Translations under genes and position numbers: made by a program
The notes under the pieces: model-generated
Told to the model about the DNA's origin: nothing
Database searches by the model: none
What the model saw: only the letters and a program-made list of their open reading frames with translations
Part shown: positions 55,496 through 64,000 of the stretch, piece after piece
Layout of the letters: each line of letters starts with the position of its first letter
Position numbering within the stretch: position 1 is the stretch's first letter
Source: Nectonema munidae
Taxonomy: Eukaryota > Nematomorpha > Nectonematoida > Nectonematidae
Assembly: GCA_030549495.1 (NCBI GenBank)
Contig: JAUIRK010000368.1
Span: forward strand, 5,001-69,000
Direction of reading: 5' to 3'
DNA length: 64,000 nt

Positions 55496-57286
55496 CCATA
55501 ATCATAAAAAACCTAATCTACCCACGCCTCTATATTAAATAAAAGTTTAGTATTATTTAGAAATTTCTATTGTTCTAGTATTTTTTATATCTGACACTGG
55601 TACGTTGCGTATTTATTTTTTGACAAAAAAATTTTTTTAGGTTTTAAATTAAATATCAATTGATTATTTATGTTGACAACTATTTTTTATAATGATTTTT
55701 TTCATTAATTTCACTTTTTTACATTTAACTATTTTTAATTTGATTTAATAAAATTATGACAAACATGCCCTTCAAATTGAAAAAAATTCAAGCAAGGATG
55801 TTATTTTTCTTAAGTTACTGTGTCGAATAACTGAAAGATTTAAAATAGATTTAGTAATTTAGTATACTTCATTATAGTAAATGTGTCACATGTGCATATA
55901 AAAAGACTAAATTAGAATTTTTTTAACATTGACTTCAGAAATTTTCTATAAACAAAATTAGAATTTTTTATATTCAACTTTCATAGAAACTTGCATATGG
56001 TTACTATTGTTTAGTAAGGCAAAATGAGTCACTGAATTAACGAAAAAAAATTAAATTATAAGTAGATTAAAAAAATGTTTCTTAATAGATCTCACAAAAA
56101 ATACACATCAAAAAATTCTACTTAATACTTTTCCTAATTATAAATTATTGCTTTATTACATAAGATTAAATTTAATATAATTTTCCTATTTCAAAACTTA
56201 AAAAAATTTTTTTTTTTGAAAATTGTAGTCATAAAAGTAAAATTTTTTTTAATCATTTCGATATACCGAAAAACAGTTTTACTAAATGTCTTAGTGTAAC
56301 AATATGTCTAAAAGAATTCTAAAAATATTTAAAAAGGTTCATAGTAACAACGTCGAAAACCAAAATGTCCGAGACGAAAACGTCCTAAAACCAAAACTTT
56401 CAAAACCAAAACGTCCAAAAAGAAAGTGTGTGAAATCCAAAATGTCTTAAAATCTAAACATCTTAGAATTAAAGAGTTCTAAAACCAAAAAGCTTAAACT
56501 GAATTGTTTAGAACTCTTAGGTCGTTTAGATTTTAAGATATTTTGGACATAGGATGTATTGCCTTTGGACGTTTTTCTTCAAATGTTTTAGTTAAACTTT
56601 TTATTAAAGAATAAACAAATTTGACATTTTCAATTTTAAGCGTAAAAACTTTTTACCGAAAATAAGACTAATTTATAAATTTAATGCACTTACAAAGACA
56701 CAAGCAAAATTTTATTGGTGGTAAAACGCAAAGAACAATGTTGAAAATAATGTTCAACTTCTGATTTTTAAAATTTATATCATCAATCAGACCAATTCTA
56801 CTGCATAATGAAAAGATAATCAAAGTTAAATAAATAACATACCACCGGAAATAATATAAGCTTCTCAAAGCTCTTAATTGGTAACATAAATACATAGGTT
56901 TGCAACATATAGTTGTTATACCCAACATATAATGATAATACAATGTCCTTAATTTCCTCATCATCTTGAAAAATATGAGGATTATTTATGGAAGGGAAGT
57001 GTGATGTTGCGCATAGAAAATTTTTAGCCTAAAATAAGAAATCTTTATCAATATGATTGATTATCAACTATGCTAAAAATTGGGAAAATGCAACTTCATG
57101 AAACATCCACATAGATAATATGATAGAAACGGAAATTCATAAGAAAAAAAATTGATCCAACAATTAATTTCTGGTTTATTCCTTAATTGTTTATAAACTA
57201 CTTGAGGTCTACTTTCTTGAACTTGGCGGTCGACTAGTCGACCGCGGGCGACTTCTTGGACACCTCTGCCCTAGAGCATACTCTAT

Positions 57287-57418
57287 GGGTGGCATGGCAG
57301 ATTGGTTGAGATGATGGACTCAGCACGGAAGCCTCTGGATTCGATTCCTCATCGATACCAATTTGTTCATAGTTTGACATAACCGTACATCAGTGCCTTG
57401 TCAATGAAAACACCCACG
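57287..57418 (+). mobile_element. tRNA-derived SINE, copy 2
   Basis: A-box TGGTTGAGATG (57303-57313), B-box GGATTCGATTCC (57337-57348), tail as in copy 1. It occupies the same place in the duplicated repeat, so it was copied together with it rather than inserted anew. Confidence 0.75.
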
Positions 57419-57716
57419 GTACAAAAATAAAATTGTAGATGGCCTTGATTTTTTGGAAAAAAAAACAAATATCAAAATTGTGAATTTTGAATAAAAAACT
57501 TCTTTTTTGCCAACACCGATGCTTATTTTAGTTATACTTGATTGGAAAATTAAAAAAAAAAAGATTTAATGAAGGGTGTAAAAAACATTGACAGAATTGA
57601 CTCCGTCAACCACGTTATTCAAAGGCCGTCAACCGATAATAAGGAATTTTTCACTTTTGTATTTATTTTTATAATACTATTTTCCCTTCTCTGTGTATCT
57701 TTTTTTACTCTTTTAG

Positions 57717-57752
57717 GCGAATCCTGATGTCAAAAATGAGACACAAGAAACG
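57717..57752 (+). CDS. Putative micro-exon E5 (36 nt)
   Basis: Preceded by TTTTTACTCTTTTAG, followed by GTATCG. Identical to E3: ANPDVKNETQET. Confidence 0.5.
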
Positions 57753-58026
57753 GTATCGTATTTTTTCTTTCTTAGAGTTTGAATTTACAAGGAATATTTA
57801 AAACGATGATTCTTTATTTCACTTTGAATTTCTTGATTGCTATATTTGACGATAATTTATTTGTAAATTTGATCTTTTTATTGTCCAAATCAGCAAGTCA
57901 TAACTGGAAACTTTAGTATATTGTTTCTTTTAAACCTTGCAAAAATAATTTAATTTCTTTATTTTAAAAACAAGAAATGTTAATGTTTTTTTCGTTTGTG
58001 TTTTTTTACTTTCTTTATTATTTTAG

Positions 58027-58062
58027 ATGAATCCTATTGTCAAAAATGAACCACAAGAAACG
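58027..58062 (+). CDS. Putative micro-exon E6 (36 nt)
   Basis: Preceded by TTTATTATTTTAG, followed by GTAAGC. It reads MNPIVKNEPQET, one silent difference from E4. It is the last cassette seen; 58063-58230 is the related intron, then similarity fades. Confidence 0.5.
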
Positions 58063-58229
58063 GTAAGCTAGTTTCTTTCTAAGAATTGTAATATATAAAA
58101 AAATATTTTAAACAAGATGAGATCGTTTTAAATTCTTTGATTGGGTTTTCTTATTTATCATACCAGCAAATCATAACTGGAATCGAAAATAATTAAATTT
58201 CTTTATTTAAAAAATAAGAAATGTTTCAC

Positions 58230-58570
58230 TTAGAAATATAAAAATTGTATTTAATGGAGAAATTGAATCAATACTTATTAAAAACGAATATTTTCGTACT
58301 TCACAATTTTTTCAACACAATTAAAAAATTAAAATGAAGAGGTATGCGTATATTTGCGTGTAGAGTTGATTTGGGAAGACTCAAAAAGGCTTAATCTTGA
58401 CTGTTGAGTCTGAGGTGTTCAAAAGAATGAAAATATTAGAGATTTTAAACATTGATTTAATTTTTCCTTATTATGTGCAATTTGATTACACTAGTTTGGT
58501 GTACTCTTTTGCTATTCTGACCCATCGTTTTGCTTTTTAGACACACCGTTTTGCAATTCTTGTAGGTTAG
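58230..58570. other. Gene-free AT-rich DNA
   Basis: No further micro-exon cassette or other feature recognised. Confidence 0.5.
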
Positions 58571-58582
58571 GGGTTAGGTTAT

Positions 58583-58760
58583 AGTGGGGTATTTTCATTG
58601 AAAAGACACAATTGCGGCGCTTGTACTGAATTATTAGGAAAGCAGGATTGTTGCGTCATCGAACTATAAGGAAAGCAAGATTGATGCGGCATCGAACCCT
58701 AGACCTTGATTTATCGAATCCAATATCTAACCAACTCTATCCACACCCACTGCAGGTTGT
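58583..58760 (-). mobile_element. tRNA-derived SINE, third head type
   Basis: Minus strand: AGTTGGTTAGATATTGG (58720-58736) as A-box region, GGGTTCGATGCC (58688-58699) as a perfect B-box, then a tandem duplication of a B-box-containing ~36-bp segment, and a tail with TTTTCAATGAAAATACCCCA shared with the other SINEs. Confidence 0.65.
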
Positions 58761-58769
58761 AGTTATGAT

Positions 58770-59355
58770 AGTCCAGGTTTTCTTAAAGATCCCCCGGTTG
58801 CCTCCAATATGGCCAACACCGTGACCGAAGGTTTCGTGCTGGGACACTTCTTCACCAGACAGTTCGTTGAACAGACATATCGTTGCTTGACATTTAGTCG
58901 AACAGGGTTTGCCTCGAAAGAGTAATCAGTCAGAAGCTACAGTTATATAACATTCCTCACCTGCATAGTAAAATATTATTGAAAGCTTTTTATTCGCCTT
59001 TAACATATGGAGAGAATCGCTAAATACGGATGACCATTGGCATTTTAGATCGGAAGAATACATCGCATGGTCTTAATATTTTTTTATTTAATCTTTTATG
59101 TTTTAAAATTGATCTTGATAAATTAAACTTTTTAGGTTTTATGAAGAAAAAAGAATGAGAGTTAATGGTGCTTGCCTATCTTATGCAAATTTGCTCCCGA
59201 ATACACTCATGTCTACTATTCTATAATATTCCCATACTTAATTTAATTTTTGCCTTGTAAATAAATGCTTCTTCACATTTTAAAGCATTCTGCTACACTT
59301 TAAAGCCAAATTGCTATTACAACTTTTAAACATCGAGAGGTTCATCGCTTTTATA
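58770..59355. other. Gene-free region
   Basis: Nothing recognised. Confidence 0.45.
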
Positions 59356-59362
59356 TGGTATG

Positions 59363-59872
59363 GCAGGGCCGTATCAAGGGGGGGGGGCAATTGCCCCGGG
59401 GCGCCTTTTCATTGCCACTGACGTCAACGCGGCAGAGCTTAAGATGGAAATTGAGGACATTCAAATGTTTTTGAAACCTCGGAAGGAAAAACCCGCAAAC
59501 GCTATGGAGTTACTTGGTATCCTGTCCTCGCACTCAGGACTCCCGATCCACAAGTGGCTCTGAGGATCATGCTAACAATTGATGCTGTGAAAGGTCATTC
59601 AGCAAGCTAAAACTTATTAAGTCCTACCTAAGGAGCACTATGGGGCAAGCCCGCCTCCAAAGTTAGGCTCTTATGAGCATTGAGAAAGAAGTTCTCGATT
59701 GTGTTGATTTTGACGAAGTCATCGATAATTTTGCTGCTGCTAAAACACGAAAAATGAACATCTAATGGAGACCGCCTTCGACTCTGTCAGTATATATTTG
59801 AATTATGTGGCTTAATAAAAATGTGAGCATTTTTTTTCTAAATCACTTTTTAAGCTTGATACGGCCCTTTTT
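59363..59872 (+). mobile_element. hAT element, internally deleted
   Basis: About 510 bp. Left end GCAGGGCCGTATCAAG, then GCAATTGCCCCGGGGCGCC; right end CTTGATACGGCCCTTTTT. The duplication ATGGTATG is at 59355-59362 and 59873-59880. Inside, plus-strand pieces read SASKLKLIKSYLRSTMGQAR, then SIEKEVLDCVDFDEVIDNFA: the C-terminal dimerisation domain of a hAT transposase. The rest of the gene is missing. Confidence 0.75.
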
Positions 59873-60234
59873 ATGGTATGCTTATTTATCTTTTAAATAA
59901 CCATCTATTTATCTTTATAAACTATATTTATAGAATATTATTTAAAAATATTAAATCCAATATTACAACTCACTACAAAAATAGTCATACAAATACTAAA
60001 ATTTCTATTAAAACAGAATATTCACTTTCATAAGTAAAATATCGAGAAAAAATGAAAACCTATATATTTATAAAAAATTCTTCTCTTGGACACAAGCCAC
60101 TCAATGTATAATTAAGGTTCTTTCTCACAAACAAAAAAAACTATATTATTAGAAATAATATCAATATCGATTAAAAAAAGTTCAAAAAAATGCTTTAAAT
60201 AAGTAATAAAAAAGATGTGTAGTTCAGTGATGGG

Positions 60235-60298
60235 ATTCAAATGTTGTAACATGAGGTTTTCTCACTAGCAGCATGCCAGACCAAAGATTATATGTGAT
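60235..60298. repeat. Possible hAT MITE fragment
   Basis: TTCAGTGATGGGATTCAAATG resembles a common hAT terminus; no matching right end is visible. Confidence 0.3.
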
Positions 60299-62250
60299 AC
60301 AGTAAACTCTGCAAAAACCGAAATTTATGAGAAACCGGAATATTTTTTCGGTTTGCCTGTTATGCCTACTAAAATAAACCGGAATTCGAAATTCTGGAAA
60401 CTGGAAAAAAAATTTAGTCCGAACAGACAAAATATTGTTCTTTAAATCGGAATTTGTTCTTAGATTCATGATATTTCTTGCTTTTTTAAGAGTCTATTTT
60501 TATACTTTTTACGTTTCATAAAACTAAAATGGTAATTTACTTTATTTTAATCTTGAAAAATGCGCATTATATTTGAACTTTTTTTTATTTGTAGATAAAT
60601 TAATTGAATTTTTGTGTACCTTTTCTTCATTGGTTTGAAAAAACATAATGCCTAAAAGAAAAAGAAATGAGATTGACTTAAATTCAAAAATAAGTTTGAT
60701 AAATGATGTTGAAAAAGGGTTGAGCGTTGCCGGGGCAACAATAAAATACTCTTTAGACAAGTCAACCATCTACGATATTTTGAAGGCTAAGGATAAATAT
60801 AAAATTCAAAGCAAAGCATCATGTGCATCCAAATTTAGAGTGATTAAAACAAAGTTTACTGATATTGATGAATTAATGCTCAGCTGGTTCAAAACTGCAC
60901 GCGACAAGAATATTCCTGTTTCGGGACCCATAATAAGAGCTAAGGACGGACAATTCGCTGAAAAAATGGATAGTGAAAACCCTAAAGCTTCAGAAGGTTG
61001 GCTTAGCAAATGGAAAAAAAGACACGATATAAAGCAACTTACAGTTTGTGGAGAAAGGGGAGATGTAAATGATTGGAAAAAGAGTATTCATCATTTATGC
61101 AAAGGGTATAAAAGTCGGAAAATATTTTTAATTGTGATGAGACTGGTTTATTTTTTCGAGCTTTGCCGGACAAAACTTTGTCCTTCAAAAATGATGATGT
61201 CAAAGGAATCAAGTTTTCTAAGGAGAGAATAACAATAATGTTGACTTGTAGCATGATTGGAGAAAAGGTAAAACAATTTTTTTTGAATATTTTTTTTAAT
61301 TTTAAATCAAATTTGTTTTTTTATAATTTAGTTAAAACCCTTTATAATTGGGCGAGCTCAAAAGCCAAGATGTTTTAAATCGATTGACACGGAGCGTTTT
61401 CCGGTTACATGGAAATTCAACAGGAAAGCGTGGATGACTGGTTTCTTATTTCAGGAATAACTTGATGAACTTAACTCTAAAACGAGATTTCAAAAACGGG
61501 AAATTTTATTGTTTCTTGATGATGCCTCTTCACACGTTCACTTTGAAAAAAGCCACGTGAAGCTTGCTTTTCTTCCAACAAATACAACATCCGTACTACA
61601 ACCGTTGGATCAAGGCATAATTTAAGTTTTCAAGAACAAGTATAGGGTGAAATTGTTACACAGTGTGCTTTCCAAAATTGATGATGTGAATACAGGGAGC
61701 GATATCGTCAAACAAATTAGTGTTCTATACGCTGTAAATTGGTCTTCCCAAGCATGGAAAGAAACGACTGATAGTATGATCTCCAAGTGCTTTAAAAGAT
61801 GTGGATTTGATATAAAAACACTTAGTGATGATAATGAAGGAGAATTTGAAGAAAGATGACGAGTATTCGAAGGATTTTGGTCAGTGATCTCGCAGCTTTC
61901 GATAATTATAAAAAAATAGATGAGCTAGTTCGAGTGGAGGAAGTTGGAAATGATTGCGAGAATGCTTTAATTGAAATCTACTCTAAAAATCAATAGAGTA
62001 AGGAGGAAGAAAAATTTGAAGTTGCGGTTGAGGAAGAAGATGATGAAAAAGATAATGATGATCAGAATTTGACTTTTAAGGAAATGGTAACTATGATAAA
62101 TCAGATCAAAAATGCTGTTTAATAAAAGCCTCTAACTACGAAAAGCTAAATGAAAAACTTCAAGACCTTACGCAAGAAATTGAGAAAGAAATTTTAATGG
62201 GAAAAGAAAATTTAAAACAAATAAATTTGGATCAATAGCTAATAAAAAAA
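60299..62250 (+). mobile_element. Tigger/pogo transposon, decayed
   Basis: The left end CAGTAAACTCTGCAAAAACC follows TA, as in Tigger elements. The coding remnant is at 60648-62240. The right end was not identified, perhaps because the piggyBac at about 62359 follows directly. Confidence 0.6.
60648..62240 (+). pseudogene. Tigger transposase (CENP-B/DDE), decayed
   Basis: MPKRKRNEIDLNSKISLIND begins the CENP-B-type helix-turn-helix, then a second DNA-binding half (DELMLSWFKTARDKNIPVSG, SEGWLSKWKKRH). After a frame change near 61080-61110, DETGLFFRALPDKTLSFKN carries the first Asp, followed by KGIKFSKERITIMLTCSMIG. A likely 60-70 nt GT-AG intron (about 61270-61336) precedes RAQKPRCFKSIDTERFPVTW. 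Then LLFLDDASSHVHFEK (second Asp) and TTSVLQPLDQGII (third Asp). In-frame stops follow, with an acidic, coiled C-terminus to 62240. Not functional. Confidence 0.85.
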
Positions 62251-62358
62251 TTTTTTTTTTTATTTATAAAATTTTATAACTTAGACTTTAATTTGTAAAA
62301 AACCTAAAGAGTGTTATAGGCTTTCTTTATAGAATAAATTTTATGTTAGATTCAGTAC

Positions 62359-64000
62359 CCATTATATCCCATTGACTCCTTAAGGAGTCAAGTTTTTTGG
62401 TCAAAATTTCCAATAGAAAAAATTGAAAATATTTAAAAAAATTTATACAATATTGTTTTTTAAACTTTTTATTTCAACTTGTAAAAAAAAAAGTAAAAAT
62501 TTCACGTTCAAAAAAAGATATATTTGTTAAAAGCTTAGTGTTTGGATAATTTGTACAAATTTTGCCACATTTTTGTTTTTTAATTATTCTGTGATAAAAA
62601 AAAACTATATTTAGAATTTTTATAATGTAAACATTTAAATAATAGTTTTAAAGATTTGTTTAAATTAAAATAATATAAATTCTATTTTTAGTTTACAACT
62701 AGTTGCTTATTAAAACTATGACTCCCTAAGGAGTCATTGGGATAATACAATGTTTTTCAATAAAAAATTTTGTCCATAGGTTAAAAATCAAAAAATAATT
62801 ATATATATATACTTAAAATCTAAAAAATTTCAAAAATATATTTATTTTTTTTAAATATTTTTAGAATTTTATATTATTCGAAATTTTCATTTTTTTAAGC
62901 TTTTTTCAAATCTAATTTTTTTGACAATAAATGGATGACCAACTACATTTTACTTACTTAGAAAATGCTCTTGATTATATTAGTGCAGAAAATGTTTTGA
63001 CAGCTGATATAGTTGTTACTGGTGTACCATCTGGAGGTGAAGGAAGCGACATGGAACAAGATGAAACAGAGAATTTTGCTTCACTTGAAATTTGTGCAGA
63101 AGTCGATGTTTTTCCTATTCAAGACGACATTGAAATAAATGAAGCATGTCTTTCAAAACTAAAGTGGAGCGGTCAGCCAATTCATACAAAAGAAAAAAGA
63201 TGCGATAGAAATGAGGATGAGTATGCCATGAAGAATTTACTACATTTACACCCAGAATTACTAGATAAAACGTGCTGGCAGGTTTTTTTTGATATATTTG
63301 AAGATATGCTTTACTTGTTGACGGAGGAAACAAATAACTACGCCAAGAGAAACCATAATTTTCAAAATTTTTATGCTTCTAATGAGGAAATTTGTAATTT
63401 TATCGGTTTAGTTTTTTTATCCGGATACAATGTCAGAACTTCAGAAAGAGATTATTGGAGTAAACAAAAGGATATTGAATGTCAAATTTTTTCTACAACA
63501 ATGAGTAGAAACAGATTTCAGGAATTGAAAAAATTTTTACATTGTGCAAACAATGATAATTTGTCAAAAAGAAAAATGGCTAAAGTTTTACCTTTGTTTG
63601 AAATTCTTAATTTAATACTTATAAAATATGGAATCAACCATGAAGATTTAAGTATTGATGAGTCGATGACACCTTACTATGGTCGACATGGTTGCAAACA
63701 ATTTATTAGAAATAAACCCATTCGTTTTGGTTTTAAAACATGGGTTCTTGCAAGTTCAACAGGTATGCCATACAAATTAGAAATTTATGAAGGTAAAGAT
63801 AAATCTCACAATTCGAAAGAACCGTTAGGGACACGAGTAGTTAAAAAAATGGTTTTTAGTTGTCCTAATCCCATAGAACATCAATTTTATTTTGATAATT
63901 TTTTTACATCTTTTTCTCTGATAAAAGAACTGAATGATAATGGTATTAGGGCAACTGGAACAATGAGAGAGAATAGAGCATCCAAATGTCCTTTAACAAA
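62359..64000 (+). mobile_element. piggyBac transposon 5, runs off the window
   Basis: The left end CCCATTATATCCCATTG is followed by the palindrome TGACTCCTTAAGGAGTCA. The inverted partner TGACTCCCTAAGGAGTCA, then TTGGGATAATAC, lies at 62719-62750. The four bases before CCC read AGTA instead of TTAA, so the exact left border is uncertain. It contains an open transposase. Confidence 0.6.
62931..64000 (+). CDS. piggyBac transposase 5, open to the window end (partial)
   Basis: 356 codons from ATG with no stop, cut by the window edge. The N-terminus is acidic (MDDQLHFTYLENALDYISAE). The DDE_Tnp_1_7 core follows: EEICNFIGLVFLSGYN near 152-166, MSRNRFQELKKFLHCAN near 191-207, HEDLSIDESMTPYYGRHG with catalytic D243, FIRNKPIRFGFKTWVLAS near 258-275, HQFYFDNFFTSFSLIKEL with D322, and GIRATGTMRENRASKC. 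About two thirds of a normal transposase is seen. The third Asp and the Cys-rich end should lie beyond 64000. It differs clearly from piggyBac 3 and may be active. Confidence 0.85.
   Translation, partial: MDDQLHFTYLENALDYISAENVLTADIVVTGVPSGGEGSDMEQDETENFASLEICAEVDVFPIQDDIEINEACLSKLKWSGQPIHTKEKRCDRNEDEYAMKNLLHLHPELLDKTCWQVFFDIFEDMLYLLTEETNNYAKRNHNFQNFYASNEEICNFIGLVFLSGYNVRTSERDYWSKQKDIECQIFSTTMSRNRFQELKKFLHCANNDNLSKRKMAKVLPLFEILNLILIKYGINHEDLSIDESMTPYYGRHGCKQFIRNKPIRFGFKTWVLASSTGMPYKLEIYEGKDKSHNSKEPLGTRVVKKMVFSCPNPIEHQFYFDNFFTSFSLIKELNDNGIRATGTMRENRASKCPLT

Larger units (their letters stand above)
53077..57268 (-). mobile_element. hAT transposon, 4.2 kb, with perfect 8-bp duplication
   Basis: Ends CAGGTGTGGCCAAAC and, reversed, CAGAGGTGTCCAAGAAG, the CAG-NGGTG-CCAA type common in Charlie-like hATs. 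The duplication CCCTAGAG is at 53069-53076 and 57269-57276. The right arm holds a CGGTCGACTAGTCGACCG palindrome. The transposase is on the minus strand, and a SINE is inserted at 55366-55495. From 55500 to 57180 no coding region is evident. Confidence 0.9.
52010..57420. repeat. Dispersed ~1.3-kb repeat, copy 2, split by a hAT
   Basis: 52010-53076 and 57269-57420 align with copy 1 (24934-29360). This copy shows the empty site for the GCCCCC element (52216-52224) and for piggyBac 1 (TTAA 52973-52976). Copy 1 lacks the hAT found here. It lies between micro-exons E4 and E5. Confidence 0.75.
57480..58110 (+). repeat. Duplicate of 51060-51720 (piggyBac 4 end plus two micro-exons)
   Basis: It aligns with 51060-51720, including about 150 bp of the right end of piggyBac 4 (GACTCCGTCAACCACGTTAT) and both micro-exons. 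The last bases of the piggyBac end and the TTAA are altered here. The duplication therefore postdates the piggyBac insertion. Confidence 0.75.

Noticed and set aside
55341-55538. Plus-strand 65-codon open frame
   Set aside because: It is the antisense of a tRNA-derived SINE.

Overview
This is an AT-rich animal nuclear sequence, very dense in transposable elements. Evidence for a eukaryote is direct: an HSP70-family gene split by four 48-169 nt GT-AG introns, a non-LTR retrotransposon, tRNA-derived SINEs, and many hAT, piggyBac, Tigger/pogo and MITE copies. The TE mix, compact introns and the GGMP-rich HSC70 tail suggest an arthropod. A crustacean such as a parasitic copepod is my best guess, but that is inference.

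Layout. 1-7080: hAT debris, including one hAT nested in another with an 8-bp target duplication (1713-3543), and a GCCCCC-ended element with a 9-bp duplication (4274-5076). 7084-16065: an intact cytosolic HSC70 gene (minus strand, 7952-10209) with heat-shock elements, followed by two arrays of ~150-bp tandem repeats. The whole block lies between inverted piggyBac-like ends, each next to TTAA. 16485-24760: MITEs and three decayed hAT-type transposases. 24934-31540: a dispersed ~1.3-kb repeat split by a GCCCCC-type element and a dead piggyBac, ending in a SINE, then a second dead piggyBac split by a hAT MITE. 31600-38300: small MITEs, satellite fragments and mostly featureless AT-rich DNA. 38317-58110: a zone holding six near-identical 36-nt cassettes, each bracketed by AG and GT. 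They look like in-frame micro-exons of one host gene whose introns were invaded by a Tigger, a hAT MITE, a full-length LINE (itself carrying a complete piggyBac), another piggyBac and a large hAT. 58575-64000: a SINE, a deleted hAT, a decayed Tigger and an open piggyBac transposase that runs off the window end.

How it fits together. Only two things look like host coding capacity: HSC70 and the putative micro-exon gene. Everything else recognised is mobile DNA. After the insertions are subtracted, most micro-exon spacings fall to about 310-400 bp, so the host locus was a simple tandem array of exon plus intron before the elements arrived. The window also holds internal filled and empty site pairs (around 24934-29360 versus 52010-57420) that fix the boundaries of several insertions without outside data.
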